A stretch of 64,000 bases of DNA from Chrysomallon squamiferum (lineage: Eukaryota > Mollusca > Gastropoda > Neomphalida > Peltospiridae), in NCBI GenBank assembly GCA_012295275.1, contig CM022677.1, forward strand, positions 2,106,459 to 2,170,458. The letters are read 5' to 3'. The notes beneath the pieces are model-generated. The model had not been told where the DNA came from. It did not search any database and saw nothing but the letters and a program-made list of their open reading frames with translations. Below, in pieces: positions 23,436 through 39,197 of this stretch (position 1 is its first letter; the number at the start of each line of letters is the position of its first letter). The translations under genes were made by a program, and so were the position numbers.

Positions 23436-23914
23436 GTCATTGCAGTATTGTTCAGATGCTGTCTAGAAAGGGAATTTACATTATGGAGAAGGATGAATCA
23501 GCTGTACAGACACTGCAGACTGCACAATTCCAATTTGTGAGTTTTTATCTTATTTTTATTTCTTAGCAAGTAAAATAAGTTTTATAGTAACAACTCTTTA
23601 CTGATTGTAAAATAGCATAATAACAATCATTTATTTGCTATTGTTTTGTTAATTATTTAAATTATTATCATTATAATGATTATACAAAGTATATAAAAAA
23701 TATCCCACACCCCTTTGTGTCTGAATAATCGAGTAACTGGTACCAGTAAAATTTAAATTTTAATAATAACAGAAACAGAAGTTATTTATTTATAACAGTT
23801 TATTATTTTTATTATTTTATTTGTATTTTTATTTTCAGAATACACATACAGCTCTAATTGATGTGCTGATGTTGGCTAGTGAAGTTGTTTCAGTAGAAGG
23901 TGCTGTCCAGCACT
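23436..23914 (+). pseudogene. CAMSAP/Patronin-like gene fragment, two exons (copy 1)
   Basis: Exon 23436-23536 (acceptor TATGTAG, donor GTGAGT) reads HCSIVQMLSRKGIYIMEKDE, then SAVQTLQTAQFQF. Exon 23839-23914 (acceptor TTTTCAG) continues in phase 0: NTHTALIDVLMLASEVVSVE, then GAVQ. This is the N-terminal conserved region of calmodulin-regulated spectrin-associated proteins: HQSVIQxLSRKGIYVME, then AHxAMVDxLMxAYTxExxSIE. CAMSAPs bind and protect microtubule minus ends. The first exon is intact. The second loses frame near GAVQ and its donor reads GA where the paralogous exon at 62.5 kb has GT, so correct splicing is unlikely. No CKK domain or other CAMSAP exons are nearby. This is a partial duplicated pseudogene. 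Confidence 0.75.
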
Positions 23915-24003
23915 GAGGATAAAGTTTGTACTGCTGCCACTGGAAAGAAAACCTGAACATGTTAATTTGAGTTTGTTTCCTTATGTATTTCTGATTATTC
24001 TAA

Positions 24004-24037
<34 letters not shown>

Positions 24038-24229
24038 CAGATGCATATATAACTACAAAGGTAAATAAATAAATTATTGTTGTTTTTCAGAAACTGCTCT
24101 GTACACAAGAAGAGCTAATTCTGTGAGCTCACAACAGGAGAGAAATGTCATCAATGAATATGGCAGAACATGAGCATCTATAGAGGTTGTTTTTATAGTA
24201 GTAGTGTAGTCTTTGCCATTGTTGTAGTA

Positions 24230-24375
24230 ATGTAGTTGTTACAGCCTTAGTACTTGTAGCATTATTATTAATGCTACTTGTTGCATAATGTTGTAACAAT
24301 TACATTATTATTAATGCTACATGTTGTATAATGCTGTAACAATTACATTATTATTAATGCTACTTGTATAATGCT
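24230..24375. repeat. Short tandem repeat, about 42-bp period
   Basis: ATTATTATTAATGCTAC and ATAATG(T/C)TGTA(AC) units recur about three times. Confidence 0.8.
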
Positions 24376-24839
24376 GTAGAATTGATCTTAATGATGTTTT
24401 AGCTGATGATGCTATCTCCTTAGCTTTGTAATAGTAATGTATCTTGTGAGACTAAAGGTGATTAAAAAAACTGTTGTATTTCAATAACAGTAACCCTAGT
24501 TGAATAAGGAATAACAGGAAATATTAGTTACAGTAATGATGATAACAAAAGTAGTGTTGCAGTAAATGTAGTAATAGCAGTTTTTTATTTATGTTTTATA
24601 CAGTATTTTATTTATTTATTTATTTGAGCCAGTCCACCCACCAATCACACTGACCAGTGAGTCGTCCAGTCTCTCATCCAACGTCAGCATCGACTCAGTT
24701 GTGTGAATTTTGGTGACTTGAACATTGAAGCCGACCACGTCAGACGACAACAATTCTTAAGTTGGAGAGTCTTACACCAGGTCACCAATCTCAACAGTCA
24801 AATGTCAGGAGAAAAAACTTGAAAAACTTGAACTGCTAA

Positions 24840-24935
24840 AACCAGCCAAAGAAAAACATTAAAATGAAACCACTTGGCAGAAGACAGTGGCAAAGACAAA
24901 AGCCTGGAAGTTGAGCAGCAGGTGACTTAGTAACT
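24840..24935 (+). pseudogene. Conserved block Q, partial copy 2
   Basis: Only the 3' part is left: LAEDSGKDKSLEVEQQVT, then a stop. It matches DGGKDNSQEVEQQVT of the copy at 22.9 kb and, like it, ends at a CAG/GTGAC junction. Confidence 0.45.
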
Positions 24936-25749
24936 TCCATTAGCATTGTTTTATTTCTTTTTTCTTATATTTGTCTTACATTTGTACTAGCAGTAATCAA
25001 AACAGTTTTGTTTCTAACTCACAGAAATTACATGGCTTAAGGAATGATTTGAAATCAGTTCATAAAGAAAAACAGATCTACTTTTATTAATTTTGTTAAA
25101 GGTGTTTCTAATGAAAAATTCTACTTTAACTTTAATTATGTGATTCAAATTCATCTTTGTTTTATCATATGCATGTGTAATGTTGTCTTTGTTTCAAATA
25201 CATTTTAAAATATACTTTAATAATCATTATTGTAACTATTACCTGAATGCATAGGATAATTGTGGTTTGTTCATAAGACAAAATATATTTCATTAGTGGT
25301 AAAAATTAAATTGCATTAAAGTGGCAGTAAAGATTTTTTTATTAATCAAATAATTTGTTATTAATGATGTAACTGTAACGGTTGTTAAAGGTCAATTAAT
25401 GATTGTCAGAATAATTTCAAATGTATTTTCATCATGTTAGTATTTCCAGCAGAATCAGTATTAGAAGACCATTTTCTTACTGACTAATGTAATGCTATAT
25501 AGGTTTAAAATGTTTATTTACTTAATATTTCTGGCAGTCATCGTAAACTAGACTAAAAGTCTAAAAGACAGAAGTATTCAAATCTATTAAAAAATATTTT
25601 TCATAATCTCTTGTATTGATGTATTGCTGTTTAATCCTTTTATATAAAAGTTAAAAAAAAATAAAAAAATTTATTATTAAAATTATATGGAAAAAATAAA
25701 ATGTGGACTAAAATTATTGTTGCTAAGTCAGTGAAATATTTTGTTGTAG

Positions 25750-25922
25750 GTTCCTAGACAACAGATTCAAGGTGTGCCACAGCCAGCAGTTCAGTTGAAA
25801 ATGTTGTAAGACCCATTTTCAGAAAAGATTCACTAGAGCACCACAATGCTTTTACATCACAGTCTTCCCTGTCCAGAGAAAGCTCAACACTTTCAAGAGA
25901 AAATCTGTCTGAAAAGTTAGAC
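25750..25922 (+). pseudogene. Terminal exon of the coiled-coil gene, copy 3
   Basis: Acceptor TTGTTGTAG, then VPRQQIQGVPQPAVQLKML and a stop. A small insertion after IQG shifts the frame relative to DPRQQIQAA in the other copies. The old tail (SQSSLSREXSTLSRENLSEK) is still recognisable downstream at about 25855-25915. Confidence 0.5.
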
Positions 25923-26179
25923 CATAAAATCAGTCTAATTTGAATTTCGAAAATTCAGTGATCTCCAAGAGACTGCATTGTCAATGTGATCAGAACATCC
26001 AGTGTACACATTGTACTTCATAGCAGCTTGCACTGTTTTTGTCATTGATGTGTGCTTGGTTATTCTAATCTTTCTCACTGAAAGAGGAATGGAGATTCAT
26101 CACTGCTATGGAATGCCATCTTTGTAAATAAGCTAAAATCTGTGTGATAGTTAACTTTTTTAATCTAATTTTTATATTA

Positions 26180-26640
26180 TTTAAATCAGGATAAATCAAG
26201 GGTTTGCTGGGGTAATCATTGTCTAAATATATTTAAAACTATGTAATTTGAGGTATTTGAAGCTTTTATTAAAACACAATAAAACAACATTTTTTCTTTA
26301 TATTATTTAAATCGGGGTAAAATCAGTGGTTTTCTGGGGATAATCAATGTAAATATAATTGTAAATTATGTCATATGAGGTAATTAGATTTTTTTATACA
26401 AAAAAACAAACAAAAACATGTTTTTCTCTTTATATTTAAAGCATGGGAAAATCAAGGGTTTGATGGGGTAATAAATGTACAAATAATTGAAGATTATGTA
26501 ATTCATGTAATTATAAATTTTTTATTAAAAAAATTGGGGAACAAATCTTTATATCGGAGGAAATCAAGGGTTTGTAGGGGGTAATCATTGTGTAAATATA
26601 TTTAAAATTATGTAATTAGGGGTAATAATATATATATATA
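26180..26640. repeat. Degenerate tandem repeat, about 120-bp period (GGGTAAT block)
   Basis: Four diverged units, each with AAATCAAGGGTTTG(C/A)TGGGGTAAT and a TATGTAATT motif. It ends in a (TA)n run at 26629-26650. The same array, reverse-complemented, occurs at about 35600-35940 and 45590-45905. Confidence 0.8.
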
Positions 26641-27058
26641 TATATATATTATATAACTCTCCTTAAAAAGTTTTAAAAAAAAAATATTACTTCTTAACTT
26701 TTTAAAATCCTGACATCTACAAAATCAAACACATTGCATCTTATCTAAAAAACAGTAATCAGAATGAAAAAAATCATGCTGAAATTTCTTAACATTAAAA
26801 ATGTTAAGGCACATTCAAATATTTTAAAACAAAAATAAATAAATAAAGACTAGTTTTTGTCTGTTTTTAGTTTTATTATTTATATACTGATCAATATCTT
26901 TGGTATTTGTTGTCAACCAGCAAAAGATAATCTGATTTAATCATTATTTTTTATATATACATTTTGTTCGATTTGACAAAAACAAATAATTAAAGCACTA
27001 GAATAAACACTAATCAACAAAAATGGCATTCTGTACATCTCTCTCTCTCTCTCTTTAC

Positions 27059-27154
27059 AAACCCGTTAAATAGAGTTATTTCCCTTAGACCATTAATAGA
27101 TGCCATTTGATATGCATTAATGGTCTAAGGGAAATAACTCTATTTAACGTGTTT
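27059..27154. repeat. Near-perfect hairpin, 39-nt arms and 18-nt loop
   Basis: Arms 27059-27097 and 27116-27154 are reverse complements with a single mismatch (GTTAAATAGAGTTATTTCCC against GGGAAATAACTCTATTTAAC at their cores). The paralogous place near 44.52-44.57 kb has only one arm. Confidence 0.95.
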
Positions 27155-27673
27155 GTAAATATACAAGAAAGACTGAGCTAAATTCTATTTACTACTTTTA
27201 GATGAATTCGGCTAATTCTATATAAAAAAAAAAAAAAATCCAGCAAAATATTCCAATATTAAATTCAACAGTTTCTAAACAACGAGTTTCCATTATTTGT
27301 TGGTTTGTTTGATTTATTATTATTACTTAATTAATTACTGTAAAATTCCTATTTCGCTTAAAACCCTTTTTTTTTCCGATTTGCCCCTTGAATAAGAACA
27401 ATGAATTTTTCATACAACATATAAATCTTGAGCAGTCAAGATCACTCTGCATAATGTTACTAATCAAACTGAAGTTTATTAAATAGGAAGCATAATTATA
27501 ATAGCATTTCAAGACAAAATTAAACCTCTATTTTTGTAACAATGCATTCCAATAATGAATTATAGATTATAGTGACATATGCCTTTAAGATTTTGTTTTA
27601 TGAGCCCATTACACTTTTATTTGATGTCACAGACTGTCATAATGAAGTAAATTAATTATAATTTTTTTTTTAC

Positions 27674-27711
<38 letters not shown>

Positions 27712-27965
27712 CATACATACATACATACATACATAATACATACATCGTTTCATTTTCATTTTCTTTAAAATAAAAATTACTGCAAATCTGTTTTTAAAAA
27801 AGATACTGGTTTTAACAGAGCTAAAATTATTGTTTTAGACTATTTAATTTCTGCTTTTTTCAAATATATTTTAATGTTAATAACAACAATTCAGAATCAA
27901 GACAATAATATAATAATAAATTATTAAAATAATCCAATTAATAATTATATTTTTATATCTTACTG

Positions 27966-31654
<3,689 letters not shown>

Positions 31655-32150
31655 TACCGAGTTAGAGATGTTTATTGTATTCGTAACAGTTCATTCAAGT
31701 TTATCTTAAAACTGCATTAATAATGAAAAAACAAGGCAAGAACAGAAACGGAAAAAATTATATTTATTTTAAAAAAATATCAGAAATAGTAAGAAAAGTA
31801 AATAATAATAATAGCAATAACAGTAATTAAAAACAGTAAGAATAATATAAAAACAACAACAACAATAACAATAACAGTAAAAATAACAATATTAATGATC
31901 ACAGGAAAAAGAAACTGATGGCAAAAACAAACAAAAAATGGTGTGAGGAAGATGGTCAAAGACATAAATAACATGTATAAGTGACACAGAAACACGAAGA
32001 CAAAAAGATAAAGTACAAAAAAAAAACCCAACCAATATAAAATTACTACTGTGTCTGTTTAACTCGACTTCTAACATCCTAAAACTATTCTGAGAAAATA
32101 CCTAAAATGCGCTTAAACTATATTTTTACAAAATATGTATTGTTTCCAAA
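31655..32150 (+). repeat. Dispersed duplicate block A, partial copy 3
   Basis: 31660-31795 matches 4296-4430, and 32087-32140 (GAGAAAATACCTAAAATG(C/T)GCTTA) matches 14719-14760. The CRE-like part of the block is missing here. Several hundred bases of A-rich trinucleotide sequence separate the two matches. Confidence 0.6.
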
Positions 32151-32303
32151 ACATAAGAAAAAAAATAAAAAATAAATAAAAAAATAGACAAATAAAAGAT
32201 ACAGCATCTCCTCTGCATCAGCTATCAGATTCACATACTGCTCTGTCTCAATAAAAGGACCGCAAGTAAATTGAAGGGTAGATCACTGAATCAACATTCT
32301 CAC

Positions 32304-32483
32304 TTATGGTTTACAAAACAGATTATCATTATCGGGGAGATATTTAGGAGAATTTAATGCTGGGTTACGGCTGTGACAGTGGAGTCTAAGTGCTGTGTCG
32401 TCTGGAAGATTATCAGACACTATATATTTTGAATCCAATGGCTGTGGAAATTTTTCTGAGAAGCAATTAGTCACATCTTCTGA
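32304..32483 (-). CDS. Candidate terminal exon, unknown protein
   Basis: On the minus strand an AAATATTTCAG acceptor is followed by 59 open codons and TAA: SEDVTNCFSEKFPQPLDSKY, then IVSDNLPDDTALRLHC and onward to DNDNLFCKP. It lacks a Met start, as an internal or terminal exon would. Base composition is more balanced than the surroundings. No family is recognised and no upstream exon was found, so this rests on openness and the splice site alone. Confidence 0.3.
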   Translation of the reverse strand, partial: SEDVTNCFSEKFPQPLDSKYIVSDNLPDDTALRLHCHSRNPALNSPKYLPDNDNLFCKP

Positions 32484-32556
32484 CTGAAATATTTAGAAGT
32501 ATTAAAATAGCAATTTATATTACAAACAGATTTCTTAACATGAGACTTAATTATGC

Positions 32557-33510
32557 AGGGCTCGAAATGGCCAGTCGCCAGGTCACCAAATGTGACCAAA
32601 GTTCCGTTTAGGCGACTGGGATGTTAGAAACATTATGGTTAGTCGCCCCAAAAAATATTTTTTCTGTAGGTTATAACACAAGATAATAATTTTATAATAA
32701 TTTTATCGCAAATATTTATTTCACATAAAACGAGTGCCCATAGTTCCATAAGTATCGGCTTACCTTATTTGCCAACATCTGTTTTTAAACCCTACTTTAA
32801 AGGAGTATCGGTTGGTTAACGGAACAAGATAACATAGGTAAACACTGTAACTCATTGTTTGCTAATGTTTTTACTTTTACATTCCACCTTTAATTGGCTA
32901 AAGTGAAGCCAACGAACAAATTTAGCGAACTTTTAGAGCGTCACGTCAATAATTATCGGTTGGTTAACGGAACAAGTTATCATCGAAGATAACTCTATTT
33001 CCTATTGTTTTTCGTTTTCAATTCCGGTAGGATTACTTACCCGGAATAAAAAATAAATAAAAATAAAAATAAAAATAGAAAATAAAATAAATAAAGACAT
33101 AAAGAAAAAAATACTAAAATGAAAAGTTGAACGCCTGCATATTTTATAGAGGAAAGTCATTGATTTTCTTATTTTTGTCACACGCTAAACTTTACTCACT
33201 GTCATTTCATGTTGCTTTCCTTTAATTTTTCTTTTGAAAAATCCAAGCCTATAAAGTATAATACTGTAAATTATTATTATTATTATATAATTCCATTTTT
33301 GTCAAGGTTTGTTTTAAAATGTCTAACCTGCTGATTTGTATAACTAGGACTAAATTTTTGTGGATATTTTAATTAATAAAGAATTTTCTTATTTCATTTT
33401 AGATCATAGATGTTGACAAATTAAGGTAAGCCGATACTTTCAATTTATCGAACTGCGACAAATATTTATTATAAAATTATTAATAGTGGCTCTTATAGAA
33501 AAAGTCAGTT
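32557..33510. mobile_element. Possible non-autonomous hAT-like element
   Basis: Starts CAGGGCTCGAAATGGCC, which resembles a hAT terminus. AAGTATCGGCTTACCTTATTTG (32750-32772) is inverted at about 33412-33438 (ATTAAGGTAAGCCGATACTT), and TATCGGTTGGTTAACGGAAC is a direct repeat at about 32806 and 32956. The end sequence recurs inverted at 57300-57366. The right boundary is unclear. Confidence 0.4.
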
Positions 33511-34090
33511 TTTCTAGAGTAATATTATTTATTCATGTTAGAGACTGTTATAGAATTAAATTTGGAAATCAGAACATTTTAAGTGTTAAATCAATTGTAA
33601 AAAATTTACCTGGATAAACAAGGCTCATTAAAATGATTTTTATAAAAAGAGAAATTTTTATCATCTGAATTAGGACAGTTATTTCATATAATGTATAAGT
33701 ATTATAAGAATTCAGATTTTTTGTTTGTTTTGCTGCTGAAAAATAATTAATTCAAAGCATTCCAATGAAGAAAGTAGAGAGAACTTGCATGGGTTTTTTC
33801 AATAGTATTTTTCCTATTTAAGCAGCAATTAATTTGTAATTTCTCCATCATTTTTATAGAGTACATTTGAATGTGTGTGTGTGTTTGGGGGGTTACTGGT
33901 CTGTTATATCTTTTATTGCTTTTTTTACAGCATTAGTCAGAACAAACTCACAGCACTGCAGACTGAATGGGGTAACTCTGAGAGAGAAAAGAAATCAGGC
34001 AGAAGAAAACTGCACACTTTTACATGTGAAATTCAGTTTCTGCAGCTTTTTACTCAAGAATATGACTAATTTTGTCTGAGTCATTTGCAG

Positions 34091-34186
34091 GATTCAAAGG
34101 GAGAACCAGTTTACTTCCTTGTGTCAAGAAAATGTGGAACTTTTAAAATATGTTCTGAAAGTGTGTGTCAGCAAATCTATCAGTTG
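34091..34186 (+). CDS. Candidate coiled-coil exon
   Basis: Flanked by TTTGCAG and GTGAGT, 96 bases with two open frames. One reads IQRENQFTSLCQENVELLKY, a heptad-like pattern. The sequence before it (33931 onward, after TTTTTACAG) reads ISQNKLTALQTEWGNSEREK in another frame. The family is unknown, and without homologues the pairing is unproven. Confidence 0.25.
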
Positions 34187-34752
34187 GTGAGTCAGTTAAT
34201 CTATTAATTAAATAATTGAAACAATTGCTTTTTGTTTTGTTAGTTATTGTGTATGCTATTTATTTATTCATTTTTTTGAGCTATGTGTTTATGTTATGTT
34301 TTTGAATTTAATTAATCAAACATTTGTGTCTATTTGTTTGTATTAAAGTTTGGCTCTCAGTTTTTCACTGTTTGTAAGTATAAATTCTGTTTTTAATTAA
34401 CTGAATGTGTCATGTAGGATTAGGTGTTCACAGATAAATAAGTGATGTTTCATGCTTTCAGAAATTCCATGGGTACAGTTTGGTGTTGTGTTTATTTTGT
34501 GTTTGAATTTTACTGTGTTTAGATTAGTTGAGTAGCTGATTCTGAGTCTGGTAAGATTGTTGTTATGTAGTTCTTAGTGAAATGATTTTGTGTTTTGATG
34601 ATGAAAGGTGTAACTAATATTGATTTTATTTGATTACTATTTGCTGGTTGCAACATTCACCCACTCCAGTCTCCATTTCAATATGGCTGACTGTTGTTTA
34701 AAAACCAGATTGTAGTGAAAGGTGAGTTTAGCAATACGTAACCGAACGAAGT

Positions 34753-34952
34753 NNNNNNNNNNNNNNNNNNNNNNNNNNNNNNNNNNNNNNNNNNNNNNNN
34801 NNNNNNNNNNNNNNNNNNNNNNNNNNNNNNNNNNNNNNNNNNNNNNNNNNNNNNNNNNNNNNNNNNNNNNNNNNNNNNNNNNNNNNNNNNNNNNNNNNNN
34901 NNNNNNNNNNNNNNNNNNNNNNNNNNNNNNNNNNNNNNNNNNNNNNNNNNNN
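34753..34952. other. Assembly gap (200 N)
   Basis: Exactly 200 N, a placeholder length. It cuts the inner edge of the inverted duplication, where assembly would be hardest. Confidence 1.
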
Positions 34953-37900
34953 ATTGTTTTAGATAAGATGCAATGGGTTTGATTTTGTAGATGTCAGGAT
35001 TTAAAACAGTTAAGAATAAATAATGTTTTTGTATTAAAAATATTTGTACTCATTTATGTAACATAACCTGGTCGTATTTTATTATTTTATATCTTTTATT
35101 ATTTATTTATGAATTTATTTATTTATTTATTTAATTTCATTTTTCCCCCTAGCTTTTTAATTGAATTAATTCAATACAGATTATAAAATACTTGGAAGAC
35201 ATTTCCATTTGCACATATTTGAAATAATTTTTTGAATTTTTCCAACATGTGAAAGGCTAATTATAAAATACTGAGAAAAATTCCATTTATGTACATTTTT
35301 TCTCTTCTTTGATTTTTATCATTTTTAAATTATGATTTTCTATTTTTAAAGATTCCTTATTGAAATAATTCAATTATTCTTTCTAAACTGGGAAAGTTAA
35401 ATTATAAAAAACCGCTAGAAATGTCTAAACAGAAATATCTGAATATTTAAGTTTTATTATCTAGACAGTTTATAAGTAATTTCAACTTGAAGATCATCAT
35501 GTTTCTTCTAGTTAAAAATAACTAAGTCATGGTTAATGCAAATAAAATTTTAATTTAGTTAACAGTTTACATTAGAAATATATTATTATAATATTTTTTA
35601 TTTTTTTAATACTTTTTGGGGAGAATTATATATTATATTCTTATTACCCCTAATTACATAATTTAAATATATTTACACAATTATTACCCCCTGAATTAAA
35701 GATTGTTTTCACAACTTTTTTGTATAAAAAATTATAATTACCCCTAATGACATAATTTTCAATTATATTTACATTTATTACCCCCAGCAAACCCCTGATT
35801 TTACACTGATTTAAATAATATAAAGAAAAAATGTTGTTTTATTGTGTTTTAATAAAAAATTCAAATACCTCTAATTACACAGTTTTAAATATATTTAGAC
35901 TGATTAACCCCAGCAAACCCTTGATTTACCCTGATTTAAATAATATCGACAATGTAGTCTCTGGGAGATCACTGAATTTTCAAAATTCAAATTAGATTTC
36001 AGACAGATTTTCTCTTGAAAGTGTTGAGCTTTCTCTGGACAGGGAAGACTGTGATATAAAAGCATTCTGGTGATCTACTGAACCTTTTCTGAAAATTGGT
36101 CTTACAGCATTTTCAACTCAAGTGCTGGCTAGGGCAGCTTGAATCTGTTGTCTAGGATCCTACAACAAAATATAATATTCATTAATAAACTAAACATAAA
36201 ATAAAGTGAAAGAAGTATTTGTTGTTGGCTCTAAATGCAGTTCACTGTCTTAGCAAGAAACATTTTACTCCACATTTTTATTTTTTCCATAAAACTTTAA
36301 TAATAACAATAATTTATTAAATGTTTTTATATTCTCAATTTAAATCAGTTTAAGATTATTTTTTTAACTTTGATATAAAAGGTTTAAAATAGCAATACAT
36401 CAGTAAAAGTGATTATGAAAAATATGTTTTAATATATTTGAATGATTCTTTATCTTGGTAAAATTTGATATTTACACTGTTTTACAGTTTAAGATGACTG
36501 CTAGGAATATCAAGAAAATAAACATTTTAAACTATATAGTATTACATTACACAATACGGATTCTACTTGAAATACTAACATACTAACAAATTATTTGATT
36601 AATTAAAATATTTAATTATAACATTCTTTCCTGCCACTTTAATGTAATTTAATTTTTGTCATAAATAAACCAGAATTATTTTCTGCATTCAAGCAATAGT
36701 TACAATAAAGAATCCTTTACATATAATTTAAAATGTATTTAAAACAAAGACAATATTACACATGCACGAGATAAAATAAGAAAATAAGCTAAATCTTTCA
36801 AGCCAATTCTTCCATCTGTCTACGAACTTTCAAAATATTGTAAACATCTTTAGCCCTACCACATAAAGTATTAAATGTATGGATTACTGGGAGATATTAA
36901 TAAAAGCAAATTTCAAATTTATACAAATGTTCTGTTCCCTACTCTATTAGGCTGGCATGCAAATTATTACAAGGTTTACACTGATTCTTTACTACTAATG
37001 TTCAGTGCATCATTTTGCAAAAACACAAATGTATTATATTTTCATGTATGCTGCTTAAATCAGTATAGAATTTTGTGAAAGACTGAAGAAATATTTAAAA
37101 CTGAAGTAAAATGGAAAGGTTTACAATGAATAATGTATTTAAATACCTGCTGGACAGCACCAAATACTTCAACTCTACTGGAGACTTGAGCTGCTCTTTG
37201 TTCCAAAATGTCAATTCGATTTTGAATTTATCAACAATTTCTTGAATAACAAGCTGATTTAACTTCTGAAAACATACAGTTTAAATCCACAGACTAGTAT
37301 ATTGTTTTTTTCTATTCCTATAAATATATGTGATACCAGATGAAAGATCATTCAGTAAGTACTCTCATTTCCTTGTTATAAAATGATTTAATAAATTAAG
37401 TCAGAGGAATCAATAAAATTAGAGTAAATTAAAAATTGAAATATAACCTTCTTAAAATCTTTTCTTTGTATTCTAATGAGATCTAATGATGCGGTTATCA
37501 ATTCAAATTATTTACTGAAAGATAATTTAAAGTTAGATAACAAATATGTCTAAAATAAATTTGAATCACATAATTAAAGCTAAAGTAGAATTTTTCATTC
37601 AGAAAGACCTTCAACAAATTTAACATAGATCTGTATTTCTTTATGAACTGATTTCACACACACCTCAACATCATTCCTTAAGCCAGGCATTCAAAACCAC
37701 CTTGAAAATGACCAAGGTATAACCAGACTTGCTAATCATTATTCATTGTCAAAAATCCCACAATAAAGGGCAACTGATTATTTCTGATAACTGTTACTGA
37801 ATCACAACAATTTGTATAAATGTTTAGAACTTGGCAGAAAAAACTATGTGATTACAGTCATTTTGATTACATATTGCATTACCTTTCTGAGACAGCACAG

Positions 37901-38836
37901 TACTGACTCTATACATCTAATTTTAGATTTGATTAAAAATACAAGTTTATAATCTGGCTACAACAATAAACTTATCCAGAATAATAATATTTTAATCCGA
38001 AAAGATCATTTTAGAATGAGATGATATAATTAATGCAAACCACAAAAAAGTTCTTTATGCCTGCAGATCTGATTCCTGAACAAGAAAGTGAACCAGCTGA
38101 TAAAAAAAAAAATGTTTTTTAGACAAGAAGTGGTTTCACTTTATTTGCTGAATGGAATAGTTTTGTGCCATTTTAATTTTTATTTTAACTTAACCTTTGA
38201 ATTTTGTTCTATTATTGCTTTATTTATTCTTTGCATTTTATTGTTTTGAATTTATTCTATTCAAAATCAATTAGCTTAATATAAAAAACAATATAGTTGC
38301 AAATGTGAAACTGTAGAAAAAGCTTTATCATTAAGTTGTGGTTTATATTTTGAACAAAATTATTAAAATTACATTGATCACATTATTATAGCAATTAAAG
38401 AAAATCAAAATTAATATTTCAAAGAAAACATTTTTGACAGTAGCAATTTTGTTTAGCTCTCTTAACAATACTTATTATAACACTTTTGTTATATTCAAAG
38501 AACTAAAATCTCAATATGGAAAATGATAGAAATAGTAGAAATAATCATATAAGTGTATAATTAAGTTGTGCAAGTCTCAGACGAGAATGTATTTGTATGA
38601 AGTTGAAATGATCTGCAAATGGTTTATTTTATGAATTCAGTGGAAAATAAACTGACAGAATTATTACTGATCTTTTAACTAGATAAGAAATGTAACACAA
38701 TCAGTGACAATGTAACAACATGGAATATTCAAACAGTATACATATATTAGTTACTTTGGGGTATATCTTATATCTTGCATGTGACCTCATATCAGATTAA
38801 ACATCAATACATATAATGACCCCTTCATATATAGTT
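34953..38836 (-). repeat. Segmental duplication, inverted copy of block A
   Basis: Reverse complement of 18076-21375 at high identity. It also has a segment of about 700 bases (35400-36000) with the TTACCCC tandem block shared with the 26-kb and 45-kb copies. It starts at the edge of the gap. Confidence 0.9.
35985..37265 (-). pseudogene. 3' exons of the coiled-coil gene, copy 2
   Basis: Exon 37147-37265 is the same 119 bases long as in the 18-kb copy, with the same internal one-base shift before QNRIDILEQRAAQ. The terminal exon starts at 36159 (DPRQQIQAALAST) and meets an in-frame TGA where copy 1 has Ser. The frame then stays open: VENAVRPIFRKGSVDHQN, AFISQSSLSRESSTLSRENL, SEI, stop. This shows the ancestral tail was longer and Ser-rich. 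Confidence 0.5.
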
Positions 38837-38914
38837 TTAGGGTCACCATTAGGAGGAGCGTTAATGTAAAAATCCACGTTGTGGACTTAGTTAGGATTAG
38901 GTTTAGAATTTGAG

Positions 38915-38990
38915 CTAGGGTTAGGTTAGGTTAGGTTAGGTTAGGTTAGGGTTATGTTAGGGTTAAGATTAGGGTTATTGTTTGGGTTAG
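38915..38990 (+). repeat. Interstitial telomere-like repeat
   Basis: Six tandem TTAGG units (38921-38950) are followed by TTAGGG-containing variants (TTAGGGTTATG, TTAGGGTTAAG, ATTAGGGTT). It lies in the spacer joining the two inverted duplication blocks and is absent from the left copy. Confidence 0.85.
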
Positions 38991-39197
38991 ACTTAGGATT
39001 ACGGTAGTGTGGAAAATAGTTTTAGGTCAGAGTTAGAGATAGGGCTCAATGTTAGGGATATTGTAAATATTACTATGAATGTTATAATAATAATAAAAAT
39101 AATTTTAGCATCATCATTAGAAGTAGCCTTTGCATAAGAATTAAGGTTTGGGGGTATTGGCATTAAAATTACCTCACGTCATTAGTTTTACACTACC

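Larger units (their letters stand above)
25030..27960 (+). repeat. Segmental duplication, copy 3
   Basis: The first part matches block A of the 18-kb copy with large internal deletions (25030-25340 corresponds to about 19260-20340; 25700-25920 to 20700-20945). The rest, 25920-27058 and 27155-27960, is the reverse complement of about 44140-46250. It includes the TTACCCC repeat block that the 18-kb copy lacks. Confidence 0.85.

Noticed and set aside
34722-34982. Reading frame through the first gap
   Set aside because: Most of it is N.
38915-38990. True chromosome end
   Set aside because: Only about 75 bases, degenerate, and flanked on both sides by ordinary duplicated sequence.
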